From: Dioscorea cayenensis subsp. rotundata
Lineage: Eukaryota; Streptophyta; Magnoliopsida; Dioscoreales; Dioscoreaceae
Reading direction: 5' to 3'
Length of the DNA stretch: 64,000 nucleotides
NCBI RefSeq assembly: GCF_009730915.1
Contig: NC_052486.1
Span: 19,249,589-19,313,588 of the forward strand
Below are positions 1 to 11,660 of the stretch, in pieces. Within the stretch, counting starts at the first letter, position 1, and every line of letters starts with the position of its first letter. A program made the position numbers and the translations under genes. The notes beneath the pieces are model-generated. The model saw only the letters and a program-made list of their open reading frames with translations. It did no database searches and was not told the origin of the DNA.

Positions 1-256
1 ATCATCATTTTTATTACCACAAAAAAAAACCCAGGAAACAAAAAAAGAAGATATGCTTCATCAGTTCTAGAGACAGAAGAAAAAGAAGATCAAGAACCAA
101 ATGTCTTCACTTTCATTAATGAGATCTGTGTTTTTGGCAGCAATGTTTCCAGTGTCCATGGCGGCGTTGCAGTCTCTCTAATTCTCCCCCACCACCCCCA
201 CCTCTCTCCAAGTACACTCTCTCTCATCTCCCTCCATAAAAACCCCACAGCACCTA

Positions 257-290
257 CACCACCACCATCACCACCACCACCACCACCACT
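257..290 (+). repeat. (CAC)n microsatellite in the leader of the SRS gene
   Basis: CAC/ACC triplets, interrupted once by ATC, lie 79 to 112 bases before the start codon, in a CT-rich stretch (about 170-368) that looks like a plant 5' leader. A weak TATA-like CATAAAAA lies just upstream near 235. It may be transcribed leader; no function can be read from it. Confidence 0.7.
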
Positions 291-368
291 GGGCTACTCT
301 CCTACTCCTGCTCCTCCACTTTCTCTACTCAAACCCTATATGGATTTTTCCAATCTCTCAACCAAACA

Positions 369-1134
369 ATGGCTCAAGTAAACCAAGATCAAGAACTACA
401 TAACACTAATTTTCTCACCACTACCACCACCACAACCACCAACAATAAATCTTGTCATCCATGGCAAGACTATCTTTTCCAATACCATCATCATCAACCA
501 ACCCTAATTTCCTTTGAATCCCACCCAACCAGCAGCGGCAGCGCCGGCGCCGGTATGAGCTGCCAAGACTGCGGCAACCAAGCCAAGAAAGACTGCGCCC
601 ACACCCGCTGCCGCACCTGCTGCAAAAGCCGTGGCTTCCCTTGCCCTACCCACATCAAGAGCACTTGGGTTCCCGTCTCCAAACGCCGTGACCGCCGCCC
701 TCAACCACTCACCATTCCTGGTACTACTGATACTATCATCTCCTTCACTCACCTCTATCACCAATCAATGATTTAGTGTACAGATCTCATATTTGTGTTT
801 TTTTTTTACAGCTGAGCAGAGCTTCCCGGCCGAGATCACCTCTCCGGCCACGTTCCGCTGCGTCCGCGTCAGCCCTATCGACGATGCCGACGATGAACTC
901 GCTTACCAGACCTCCATCAGCATCGCTGGCCATGTCTTCAAGGGCATCCTTTATGATCAAGGTCCTGATTCCACCCCTTCTTCTTCTTCTGATCCTAATC
1001 CTAATCCTCATCCTCATCCTCATCCTCATCTTGGATCTGTAAACCCTAGCTCTGCCTACTCTTATCCTCAGCCTCCTCCTCTGAATGATTTCATTTCTGG
1101 GAATCAATTTTTTCACCATCATTCAAGACCTTAG
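369..1134 (+). CDS. SHI/STY/LRP1 (SRS) family zinc-finger transcription regulator, two exons
   Basis: Exons 369-720 and 812-1134 join at a GT/AG intron of 91 bases; the split codon G|CT restores alanine, giving 224 aa. Residues 65-92 form the family's RING-like finger, C-X2-C-X7-C-X4-C-X2-CC-X6-C, followed by the conserved KSTWVP and a basic KRRDRR. Exon 2 carries the second SRS domain (IGGH type, about residues 120-170, with [15 protein letters not shown]), then a low-complexity tail with an (N/H)P repeat. SRS proteins are plant-specific nuclear regulators that activate auxin biosynthesis genes and act in stamen, gynoecium and lateral-root development. The N-terminus holds a Thr run. At 224 aa it is short for the family, where 300-370 aa is common. 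The exon 1 frame would otherwise end at 776, so splicing is required to reach the second domain. The family call is secure; the paralogue is not resolved. Confidence 0.93.
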
Positions 1135-3723
1135 AATACACTTTTGCATGGCATTTTCCTTTTTCTTCCCCAGTTCAAAACCCAAGAAACTTCCATCTTT
1201 CTTTCTGCTTTTTCAATTCTCTTGTTTTGCACACCAGTTAGTATAATTTATGGGTGTACATATCTATATTTGGCATTAGTTTTTGGTGAATGATGAATGA
1301 TGGATGTCACTCTTGCCTGAAACCAAGAAGATTAAATTAGCCTAATGATATGCCCATTCTCTTTGCTTTTGCCTGCTGTCTTGGTTTTCTAAAATACTAT
1401 TTTTTTTTTCTTCTATTCTCTCTATATTCTTATTCTATTCAATCATTTTCCCTAATCTTGCACTTGTAGGAAAATGTGGACACAATATCAATTCTCCAAC
1501 TGCATGCATGCTTGAGTTGACATGTTGAAGTTTTTTTTTCTTTTTTTTTCCTTTTTCAGTTGAGATTACTGGTTTTCAGGATTGATTTCATTTTATATTG
1601 CTCATTTTCAAATCTTTGTTTTGATTCTACTTAAAATATATATTCAGTGGCTTAGAAGTTTTCAAAACATCTTATCGGGTAAGTTATCTTTGTACTATTT
1701 CCTTCATTGTCAGACGTCACCTGTGGAAGTTGGGATTTGATCTTCTTCTACTTCCTCTTCTTCAGGCAAGCACAGCGCATCCACTGCGTTATTACACAAT
1801 CCAATGCACATTTCTTAAAGTCATGCATGCATTATTAACACTTTGGAAGTTGTTAAAAGCTTAGCTAAATGTTTGTTTTTTTCTGTAGCAAAAATCTTAA
1901 GTATCTTCTCAGCTTCTTACTTTTTTTGAGAAAATTCACATTGATATATATTTGTTTTTTCCAGGCAACATTTCAATGTTTGATTATTTCAATTGTGTTG
2001 AATTGGTTTTGCTCATCATCTCCCTTTCATAATCATGAATTCTAATTTGCTGATGATGCTTCAAAGCATAAACATCCAAAGCATGATTTTTTGGTGACTG
2101 AATGATATACTAACTGCATGGTATTATTATCTTTGCAGAATGTTTGTTTTTTTGCTTGTTTTTCTTGGCTTTGCATTAAACAAAGCTGACTGGTTGATTT
2201 CTAGGCAATGCATGCATTAATGTCTTCATAAATTTCTAGTGATGGTGATGAACTCTGGATATATTACTGCTGGCATGGCTCCAATTTATGTTGCATTTTC
2301 TTCTTCATTCAATAACCAATTTGTTTTAATTTTCATTATTAAAATCTTGCAATATCTGATTACAAAGAGTAACTCTGGGAACAAACAAAAGGAAGTTACA
2401 TAAATATTCTCCATGCTTGTGTAGGCTATTGTTTTGGTCTTTAATGAGAACAGGTGCTATGACCTAGGGTTTTTAGATCATGATTACTTTATTTTTTAGG
2501 TTATTCTTTTGAGAAAGTGGATTCATATTGGTTGAATTTGAATCTTGGATGTGTTTATATGACCTTTTCTTACAAAACATATTTGTTTTCAGGTGAAAAG
2601 TGTAAATGCTCACTCTTAAATGTCAATCAAACAAATTTTTTAAAATTCAAAAACTTAACAACATGAGAGTTCCATGTCTTGTATTTATTCTTATATACAC
2701 TAATATATTTCAGTGTTTCATATTTTAATACATGTTAATTTATTAGATTTGCATTTAACAAATAACAAATGTAAAGGTTAGTAATTTTTTTTTTTTAAAT
2801 TATCTTTTATGTAGGTACATGGATATTGAAAATGGTTTGTTTATCTTCACCCCAATCTTTGAAATAATTCAGTGTTTTTTTTTATTTATTACTTCTAGCG
2901 TAATAGATACCATTGTTTGTTTATTTATTACATGGATGTAACATATACCATTGTTTGTTTATTTATTACATGGATGTAGGGTTATTTTGTGTGTTGAGAA
3001 ATATGCAAAGAAAATTGAAGAGAAAAAAAAGAAAAATAAAAGGAATCTAGAATATTCACTATTTATGAGGTTTCATAATCAGTCTATATAATAGTTTTCA
3101 TTCGCTATATAATTTACATTATATTGGTATTTATAATATCCAAATTTTACTCCACCTAGTACATATTACAAAATTACCCTTATATTATACTTTGAGATAT
3201 CGTTTTTGTCTCCCCCACCTATTTAATTGTATCTTCAACAAAGGACAATGAAATCTTTTCGCTAAAATATATGAGCCATACGCAACGTCGTGTTTTGTTT
3301 TTCCAATATCTATTATAAATGTATATATAAATAATAAAATTATTTTGTTATATCTAGCCATATTCTATTTTGTCCTATCTAGATATTGAGTAAAGCTACC
3401 AAAAACGTGAAGTTTGAAAAATTATTCTAGTGAAGTTTGAAAAATTATTCTAGTACATTTTATCACGTTGTGTATCCACTATTTTGTAGTTTTTATTATT
3501 AAAAGTTATTAAAAAATGAGGCTACATAACTTATTATATTTCTATTATCGAGTATGATCATTGATTCCAAAATCATGTTGATAGTGTTATATGGTATATT
3601 TGTTTGGTTGACATTACTACATTTAGTGAGTTAGTAATCATATATTAATAACTATTATTTTATTATAATATCATTATGCAATAAATATTATCAAAATTCA
3701 TCCTATTTCAGAAGTTGTTTATT
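1135..3723. other. Intergenic, 3' flank of the SRS gene
   Basis: AT-rich DNA with many T-runs. The first few hundred bases probably include the 3' UTR. No coding frame or recognisable element was found apart from the short tandem duplications at 2907-2978 and 3403-3450. Confidence 0.5.
2907..2978. repeat. Tandem duplication, 34-bp unit, 38-bp period
   Basis: The segment beginning ATACCATTGTTTGTTTATTT occurs at 2907-2940 and again at 2945-2978, nearly identical. A similar short duplication (GTGAAGTTTGAAAAATTATT) lies at about 3408-3450. These look like replication-slippage duplications. Confidence 0.8.
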
Positions 3724-3743
3724 ATATATATATATATATATAT

Positions 3744-3960
3744 AAGGATCGGTAATCTAGAGACACATTACAACAATCGTTAGATTATCAGCTAACGATT
3801 GTTGTTTTATTATAAATATAACCTCTCGAGTTGGGGTTAGTATTATTAATCCCATCTCCAGTATTAGTAATAAAATAGCAGTCGTTAGATGAGTGATCTA
3901 ACGGTTGTTATGGGGACATCCCTAGATTCATTTTTTGGGGATGTTCCAAAAAACATATTG
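3744..3960. mobile_element. Fold-back MITE-like element inside a (TA)n tract
   Basis: About 215 bp of non-repetitive sequence sits between (TA)n at 3724-3743 and (TA)n at 3961-3979. Its two halves are imperfect inverted copies. The left arm (about 3754-3814, AATCTAGAGACACATTACAA onward) matches the reverse complement of about 3856-3928 (AATCTAGGGATGTCCCCATA onward), including the paired GTTAGAT and CTAACG blocks. The placement resembles plant Micron-type and other TA-targeting MITEs. The superfamily is not determined. Confidence 0.65.
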
Positions 3961-3979
3961 TATATATATATATATATAT

Positions 3980-5130
3980 TATATCCACAAACTTGCATTT
4001 AATGATTTATTTTTCATATCTTAGCTAGCCACCTCTTTATTAAAACCAAGTTAATTAGAATCAAAATTAATGAAAGTTGTATATTTTTTAAAACGTAGGG
4101 TTTGAAAAAAAAAAGTCTGGGAGGTTAGAGTTTGGAAAGAAAAAAAGAATATATCTTATTTTTAAATTTTTAACAAGTTGACATTTCAAATTTTAATGAA
4201 TTTGAAAGTCATTTTAGTAAAAAAAAAAAAAAAAAGACAAAATAAGGAAAAGAAAAAATTTATATTCTATGTGAAATATTAGATTACCACCTATTTAGTT
4301 GGTTATTACTAAAGTTAGAATGTAGTAATTTCATCATAAGAAACCAAATGAGATGATCTTTACCATTATAAGGTCTAGATTCTTGGAATATTTTTAGATT
4401 ACAACCTATTGAGTTTGTTATTACATTACTAGCATTATTGCTAAAGTTATCAAATTTCAGGAATGTAGTATTTCCATCATAAGAAACCAAAAACGAGATG
4501 ATCTTTACCATTATAAGGTCTAGATTCCTGGAGTAACCAAACATCACTTAAAGATTATCTTTAGGTTTTCGCGAAATCCATTTTATATTGGTATTTTTCT
4601 ATGCCAACAATCATAGAGATGCCAAAACTATATACTTCTATATTGATTTAGATAATCTCATTCATATCTAGTGTGTGTTTTCTTTTTTCTTCTTGGTAAG
4701 TAATAATGTTATTTGTATGAAATAAACTTTTAACATGATTGATAATCAAAAGGTTATCGAGATAAAGAGAAATAAGTTGTCAGAACTTGCTAATAATCAT
4801 AAGGTGTAATTCTTTGAATCTTTGACTAGCACAGCTAGTAGAGGGACTAAAAAGTTTCAATTTAAAATAAGAGACCAAAAATGATTAGTTTAAAAAAATA
4901 AAGAGATTGTTTAAAAAATTATACCTAATATTAAGAAATAAAAGAGGCTATCTTTGTGTCAATGATTAATTCAATGAATTAATACTCAAATCTTACACCT
5001 TGTGATGGATATTCATTATTATTGAATTTCATTAACTTGTATTCTTATTTATTTGATTTGTTTTATATTAACTTCAATTTCAAACCCCTTTTTTTGTTTT
5101 ATTTTCTTAAATTTATTAAAGAAGTAAGCT
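3980..5130. other. Intergenic AT-rich spacer
   Basis: No coding potential was seen. It contains an A17 tract near 4219 and the duplication at 4329-4527. Confidence 0.5.
4329..4527. repeat. Direct duplication of about 55 bp, 140-bp spacing
   Basis: A segment reading ATTTCATCATAAGAAACCAA and running through a GATGATCTTTACC block occurs at about 4329-4383. It recurs at about 4469-4527 with a few substitutions and a 4-base insertion. Confidence 0.8.
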
Positions 5131-5138
5131 GTAACAAT

Positions 5139-5654
5139 TAGTGGTGGACATGGGCCAGGCGACCCATGAGCTGGCCCGAACCTAGCCCAAAAAATACAGG
5201 GCCTGGGTTTAGAAAGTTGGCCCCAAAAACTGGGTTGGGCTCAAATGTTTTGGCCCGATTGAATTTTGGGCTGGGTTTGGGTCAGATGAATTTTGACCCG
5301 ATCCGATCCGACCTGACCCGAATAAATAAATAATATATATCATATATTATTTATAATATATATAATTATATATATATATATATAATAGTAATAGACTTGA
5401 AAAGAGTAAACATTTATAATACTTGTGTTGTATTTTTTTTTAAAATGTTTGAAAAAATTTTAGGGGTTGTAGTAGTAGTTTTATTTAGTTATTTCAATTA
5501 TTTCATAAAAAAATTATTTATTTTTTGGGTCGGGTTTGGATCAAAACAATTTGGCCCGAACATGGCCTGACCCAGCCCAGCCCGAATATATGGGTTGTAT
5601 ATTTGAGTCTAGTCCAGCCTAGACTCGACCCAGCCCGACCCATGTCCACCTCCA
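5139..5654. mobile_element. Non-autonomous hAT-type MITE, 516 bp
   Basis: The element is flanked by an exact 8-bp direct repeat GTAACAAT (5131-5138 and 5655-5662), the hAT hallmark. Its ends are inverted copies: TAGTGGTGGACATGGG at the left, and TGGAGGTGGACATGGG read inward from the right. Subterminal regions are rich in GGCCCGAA and CCCAGCCCGA motifs around an AT-rich core. There is no coding sequence, so movement would need an hAT transposase supplied in trans. Confidence 0.85.
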
Positions 5655-5712
5655 GTAACAATCATTATGGATTCAACACTTCTCACTATTATGTTAATAT
5701 ATAGCAAGATTA

Positions 5713-5804
5713 ATTTTGTTGGATTTGATACCCTTAAGATTTTGGGAATCTAAACTATTAATAGTGGATGCCAAAATCTTGTATGTGTTGAATCCAACAA
5801 AAAA
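5713..5804. repeat. Short imperfect inverted repeat (hairpin)
   Basis: Arms of about 38 bp at 5713-5750 (TTTTGTTGGATTTGATACCC onward) and 5764-5804 pair around a ~13-bp loop. It could be a very small MITE; no convincing target duplication was found. Confidence 0.6.
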
Positions 5805-6315
5805 AAAAATATTACTCTATTAACATAAATAAAATGTGTATAATGGTAAGAATGGTCGAATCCATAAAAATGGGTAAAACTTACTATTTATAAAGTTAAG
5901 AAAATAAAAAAGAAAAGAAGGCTTGAACTAAAGTTAAAATAAGGGATAATTACTGTTTACCCCTCTTGAATTTCAAAAATTCCAAAACAGCCACTCCAAT
6001 TTTGGCAAACCTCGGACAACCCTTCCGTTATTGTTTAACTTCCATTTTACCTCCTACCGTTCACTTGAAATGCGACCATATTATGAAATTTCATTTTTGC
6101 CCTTGAAAATGGCGAGAAAAAATGGCCACTCACATCATGTCCAATCTTTATACATACAATTTTGCATTTTTTTTGTTGCCTTTTGTCAAATAAAGTTTAG
6201 AAGGCTCATCACATCTTCTGTTTCTTTTTCTTATTCTCCTCATTTGGTTTGTTATATTTGAATTCTGCCGGTTTCTTGATAAGGTTAAAATTTCTTCGAT
6301 TCGAGGGCTATTGTT

Positions 6316-6522
6316 CATGGCGCTGACTCCTTGGGAATTGGTGTTACCTTAGCTGAGATACGTGAGCGATTGGGTCTTGATGTTCCCCGTGTCAGGGTGA
6401 AATTTATCACATCTGATGGATATAAAACGGTTTGTCCAATAGAAAACGAGGTTAACTTCCAGCGGATGTGTCATTGTCGATCTTGTCGAGACAGACGCTG
6501 TGTCATTGTCGAATCCTACTGA
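6316..6522 (+). pseudogene. Fragment of MULE transposase N-terminal (PB1-like) exon, copy 1
   Basis: The frame reads MALTPWELGVTLAEIRERLG and continues through VRVKFITSDGYKTVCPIENE to a stop at 6522. A second, more decayed copy begins at 8847. In MULE transposases such an N-terminal segment precedes the MuDR DNA-binding domain. Here it is cut off from the rest of the gene by the deletion that formed the collapsed copy. Confidence 0.55.
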
Positions 6523-6589
6523 AAATGAGTTTTTCTCGTTGTAAGATTCTTCTCTTTTATGTTTATCTAGTTGTATAAGTTGATTACCA

Positions 6590-6770
6590 TTTAATGTCGT
6601 CTGTCTCTGTTTAAATACATTATTTTTATATTTAACAATTGTCTTCTTCGTTTAATTTATTTGTCAGTATTTAACTATTTGCATTACCGTTTAACATTGT
6701 AATGTATCATTTAAACATTTTATGTCTCTGCTTAAAATATTTTCTGTTCCGTTTAAACTGAAGTGTTGCC
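6590..6770 (+). repeat. Intron-type GTTTAAA repeats, plus orientation
   Basis: About eight degenerate units of 19-23 bp share a core TCTCTGTTTAAAC or CCGTTTAAC followed by an AT-rich spacer. They sit just after the PB1-like exon fragment, in the place of an intron. Equivalent tracts in the same orientation lie at about 9125-9275 and 10570-10730, next to the other plus-strand transposase exons. Confidence 0.75.
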
Positions 6771-7599
6771 AGGTGGCCAATGACAAATTTATGGTATCCC
6801 ATGCACAAGAATTAATGGCGGCATTAAATTCTATCTCGTTAATGAGAAAAGCTCGGTCCCCCGTGTGTTTCCATTTTTTTCTCTAATCTGAAGCGTCAAC
6901 CGGCTTACGGACATCACACCACAAATGAGAAGGAAGACCACTTCCCCTGAACACCCCCTCCTCCTCGTCCTATGCTTCTTCTCGGATGAGTTTCATCTTC
7001 ATGTGTCCAGAATATTCATTTAAAGGATTTGTCGTGATCATCCTCTTCTAGAGAATCGATCACGCAACAAGTTAAACTTTCTTTTCATGTTCAAGTCAGA
7101 AAGCCCGCCTAATTGCCTGAATGCGGAGTATGATTTGCAAGCAATTAAGCGGGCATTTTGACTTGATCAAGACAAGAAAGTTTTCACGCATTGCTTGATT
7201 GCAGAGAATTCTCCGGAGAGGGTGACCACGACACATACTTTAAAACGAAATTGATATTTATCACTCGAGAATTGTTCTCAGCGTTTAAAAAAAATTCCTT
7301 AATGTGCAAATATTATTGTCTTTGTTTAATTGTTTAACTACCTTTTTTAACTGTTCGTATCGTACGTTGTATAGGTTCAAGTTGATGCGCATGTTATGCA
7401 ACCGCCGTGAGCATTCGAAGGTACAGATACTTGTTGAGGAAAGCCGAAATCTTAATAGACGAACTAGGATAGACTCGCAAGTGTCCGATGTCCGTGAAGA
7501 CATTGTAAATGTTGTAAATGTTGTAAATATTTTATTTAAAATGAAGCAAACGTATCTGAGTGTGAACTTTTGATATTTAATCAGAGGCCATTGTTAATG

Positions 7600-8330
7600 T
7601 TTAAATATTATAAATAAAACAAACTTATTTGAGTGTCAACTTTTGATATTTAAACATTTTTAGAAACAAAAAAGGCATTGTAAACAAACAAAATGTTAAA
7701 CAAAATCGCCTTACTACTTAAATAGTGACAACGGTGTTTAAACAAAAAATAAATATGTTTAAACAGTGACAACGGTTTAAACAAAAAATTAAATATGTTT
7801 AAACGATATACAAATTATTTAAACAGTGAACCGATTGTTTAAAGAATATATATAATTGTTTAAACGTAAAAAGGTTGACGTTTAAACAGAGACCCATGAG
7901 ATACCCAAGAGGATTGATGGAATGCCTGTAACACAATGTTTTGGAGAAATATCCATCTTCAACACGATGTCGCAGAAAGCATTCAATTTAAACAATCACA
8001 TATAGTTTAAAACAGTTAAATGAAAATATTTAAACGGTTTACATATTGGTTTAAACGACATAATGTCAGTAACAACATTTAATTTAAGCAGTGAACAAGC
8101 AAGCTGCTCAAGTGTTCTCTTCATGGAGGCTCTGTCAGTGAACACAATGTTAGTAAAAGCATTCAATTTAAACAATAACATATACTGTTAAACAGTGAAA
8201 TGATAATATTTAAACGGTTTACATATTTGTTTAAACTATATAAAATAATTTTAAATAGTGAACCAATATGTTAAACAGTGAATCATATTTGTTAAACATT
8301 AAAGATTGATATTTAAACAGAGAGAATCAT
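7600..8330 (-). repeat. Intron-type GTTTAAA repeats, minus orientation
   Basis: About 25 or more units of roughly 20 bp centre on TTTAAACAGTGA or TTTAAACAGAGAC, which is the reverse complement of the plus-strand unit. This block belongs to the collapsed copy and corresponds to the introns of the minus-strand Ulp-like gene. The same minus orientation is seen at about 11330-11640, 12378-12598, 13774-14005 and 14758-14960. Confidence 0.75.
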
Positions 8331-8719
8331 TATAAGTGGAGTACTTTCTTTTGAGCGATGACAAGTTGGCTTCTATCGTCACTTGCTTACTTCTCGCCGC
8401 TTCTTGCTTGCAGTCGACCGGTCGCTTGCAAGGACTTCACACTGCAGCATCGTCCTTACAAGCGAAGAAAAACTTCGAGACTATGGTGGAAAGCGACAAT
8501 GGTGGAAAACGAAGAAGAACTACGAGCCAAGGAGCCAGCAATGATTGTCTCTAGGGATTAACCCTTGTCGGTCACTTCAAATGGGTCCATGTAATGAAAT
8601 ACTTTTTTTGCCCTTTAAAATGGTGGGAAAAATACCGCCCAATCACATCATGTCTGACTTTATGCATACAATTGCGTACTTTTTTGTGAAACACATTTTA
8701 GAAGGCTCTTTACATCATC

Positions 8720-8720
<1 letters not shown>

Positions 8721-8751
<31 letters not shown>

Positions 8752-8753
8752 CT
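8721..8753 (+). repeat. (CTT)n microsatellite
   Basis: About eleven CTT units lie in the leader before the second PB1-like exon of the MULE. The same region of the other copy (near 6218-6240) has only a few such units, so the tract expanded after duplication. Confidence 0.9.
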
Positions 8754-8846
8754 CATTTGTTTTGTTTGATTTGAGTTCAGTAGTTATATTATGGATAGTT
8801 TTTGTGGTATTGCTAGATATAACGGGGAGGAAAGAGTGCTAATGTT

Positions 8847-11288
8847 CATGGCGCTGACTTCTTGGGAGTCGGTGTTAGCTGAGATATGTGAGCGATAGGG
8901 TCTCGATGTTTCCCGTGTGAGGGTGAAGTTTATCACACCCGACGGGTATAAAACGGCTTGTCCAATAGAAAACGATGTCGATTTCTAGTGGATGTGTCAC
9001 GTTCACTCGATCTTCAAATGCTCTGTAGTCAATCTTGTTGTGGAGAAAGACGATGTGGCATTGTGGAATCCTACTGAAAACAAGTTTTTCCCGTTGTAAG
9101 ATTATTCTCTTTTATGTTTATCTAGTTGTATAAGTTCATTACGGTTTAAGTTTGACAGGCTCTGTTTAAATATATTCTGTTTGCAATTAAATTTCATCTT
9201 CATTTTGTAACTCTTTAAGCACGTTATGTCTCTGTTTAACTTATGGATGGTTTCGTTTAAACTGAAGTGTTGGCAGGAATTCGGATTCTGCGAGTGTTCT
9301 CGGTCAACCCCATGGCGAACCTGACGGTGTAGGATGTCTTCCTTCCTCAGCTAAATCATTATGAAGTGTTGTCGTTGGATATCGGACAACGTTTTGAAGG
9401 CGTTGAACATTTCAGGGATGCACTTCGAAATTTTGCAATCAAACGGAATTTCGACTTCAAATTCATAAAGAACGAGAAACACCGGGTGACTGTGGAATGT
9501 GCTACCGTTGGTTGTCAATGGCGCCTTCATGCATCAAAAGAATATAATAAAAATACTTTCAGAATAAAGACAATGAACCCGTCACACACTTGCGGTGGTG
9601 GAGTGGGATCGGCCTCACACCCGAAAGCGTCCAAAAAATGGGTAAGCGCACGGGTGATTCAGAAACACAAAGACCGGCCCTTGTACAAAGCCATCGACAT
9701 TCAGAAGGACATGACACAGGAACATGGTGTCCACATTCCATACAAGCAGGATTGGTTGGGAAAAGAGCATACCCGGGTGGTGCTCGACGGCAGTGACATC
9801 TGCAGCTATGATTTGTTGTTTTGGTACATGAATAAGGTGGTTGAGACAAACCCCGGCAGCATTGCGATTGTGGAAAGAGACGGTGAGCGATTTAAACGTG
9901 CATTCTTTTCTTTCAGAGCGTGTATTGCCGGATTCAAGAAGGCTTGCAGGCCGCTGCTGTTTGTCGATGGTAACCACCTCCTTAGAAAGTATCGAAGTAC
10001 TCTACTGGGTGCTCCAGGCAAAGATGGAAATAATGGTTTCTTCCACGTCGCTTTGGTATTGTCGACAATGAGACCGATGCCAATTGGACTTGTTTCATAT
10101 CCAAGTTAGGTGATGCTTTATACGAGGAAGGAGATTATCATGAGATAATTACATTCATCTCGGACAGGTCCAAGGGCCTTGTGAACGCTATTGAGAGAGT
10201 CTTTCCTTCTTCCCCACATGCATACTGTATTCGACACTTGGAGGCCAATTTCATGAAAGCCAACGTCAGACTAGGGAATGCATTGAGAGATGAGTGCTGG
10301 TCTATATACTTTCGTATTGCGTGGGCATCCACGGCTAAAGATTTTGATGATACCGTGAATGAACTGCAAGCCACATCACCCGAAGCTCATCACTGGTTGA
10401 TTAATAAATCGGATATGCCACATTGGTCCAATTATCTGTTCAGAGGAGAACGTTGGGGTAAGATGTATTCTAATGTGGCGGAGTCGTTCAATGCTTGTAT
10501 CAAAGAAGCTCCGCATTTGCCAGTAACGAAGATGGTCGACTCCATAAGGTATTCGAATGTTCATTTTTACTTAAGAATTCATATTATCCTTTCAAATAGT
10601 TTAAAAATATTCAAATATATTTCTCTGCGTTTAACCATCTACATCATTGTTTAATTTATGATAATACTGTTTAAGAAAATGTGTTTATGTTTAAATATCA
10701 ATGTCTTCGCTTAACCTTGTTTGAGATTTGTGTTGTACGCTGTACATGTTCAAGTTGATGCGCATGTTATGCAACCGCCGTGAGCAAGTGAACTAATGGA
10801 AGACCTACTTGTGCCCGGACATACATTCGAAGGTGGAGATACTTGTGGAGGATAGCCGAAATCTTCGTGTTAGTCATTGTGTCGATGATCGTTATGAAGT
10901 TATTGACTAGTGCAGCTACTCCGTAGATCTTGCCATCAGAACATGCTCATGTCGTAGGTGACAAGTTTATGGTATCCCGTGCAAACACGCTTACGCTGCA
11001 ATAATGCAGACAGACACTAACGTTCATCAATTTATTAGCGGCTACTTCACCGTCGACAATTACAAGCTGGCATATAAGGAAGCTATATTCCCCATACCCG
11101 ACGATGACAAGACTACGGACAGAAATCGTGAACTGCGTCTGCGACCGCCTGTGATGAGAAGGCAACCTGGGCGTCCTAGGCGAAAAAGGATCGAGTCACA
11201 AGCCTTTAAGGTCCGCGAGTTAAGTTGCAGCCGCTGCCACGGCTCCGGTCACAATCGCAGATCTTGCAATGAAACTGTCGCCGATTAG
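8847..11288 (+). pseudogene. mudrA-type MULE transposase, decayed
   Basis: A PB1-like exon (8847-9098) already has a stop. After an intron the main exon (about 9279-10548) encodes the MuDR DNA-binding domain (LDIGQRFEGVEHFRDALRNF, then CATVGCQWRLHA and a CGGG histidine region). The DDE transposase core follows, with first D in LFVDGNHL (about 9963), second D in FISDRSKGLV, the YCIRHL motif, and the acidic residue in NVAESFNACI. The last exon has a SWIM finger (C-S-C then GIPCKHA) and a CCHC knuckle CSRCHGSGHNRRSC, ending at 11288. Damage: stop TAG at 9330-9332, a one-base frameshift near 10056, and TGA at 10959-10961 where the family has Trp. It would have excised and reinserted the MULE; it can no longer be read through. 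Confidence 0.88.
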
Positions 11289-11660
11289 CCATTGTAAAAC
11301 AACTGATTTTTAAAAAGAAACAAACTTAATTGTGTGCCAACTTTTTATTTTTAAACAGAGAAAACCTTATTCTTACAGTTAACACATGTATTTAAATTGA
11401 GACATTATTATTTTAAACGTTAAATAGTTATTTTTACAATTGACTAGTTCTTCTTAAACTGTAGCATGGATATTTAAACAATGACATTGATAGTTAAACA
11501 ATTAAACTTAAAATTAAACAATGATACTGGAAAGTTAAAGAAAGATTCAAGTATATAAATATAGATACATGTAAATTTACATTGACAAAATTTGTCATGT
11601 TCTTCGAAAACAATGAATTGAATTTAAACTGGTTTACATTTGAAACTAAGACAACGTATT

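Larger units (their letters stand above)
5943..8560. repeat. Collapsed partial copy of the MULE at its left side
   Basis: Segments follow the element's own order with large deletions. 6040-6780 matches 8570-9290 (leader, PB1-like exon, first intron). 7366-7500 matches 10735-10900 (transposase C-terminal exon start). About 7566-7690 matches 11280-11350 (3' end of mudrA). About 8325-8390 matches 13995-14065 (Ulp-like gene). The block ends where the longer copy begins, near 8560, suggesting a head-to-tail dimer left by recombination. Confidence 0.7.

Noticed and set aside
787..1122. Minus-strand frame over SRS exon 2, rich in Arg/Met repeats
   Set aside because: Mirror of the (N/H)P repeat and of the conserved SRS domain on the plus strand.
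7366..7570. Plus-strand frame resembling a small gene (FKLMRMLCNRREHSKVQILV onward)
   Set aside because: It is a duplicate of the first part of the mudrA C-terminal exon (10735-10900) in the collapsed MULE copy.
9559..10071. Several frames of 70-120 codons overlapping mudrA in other frames
   Set aside because: Shadows of the transposase exon, with no recognisable motif.
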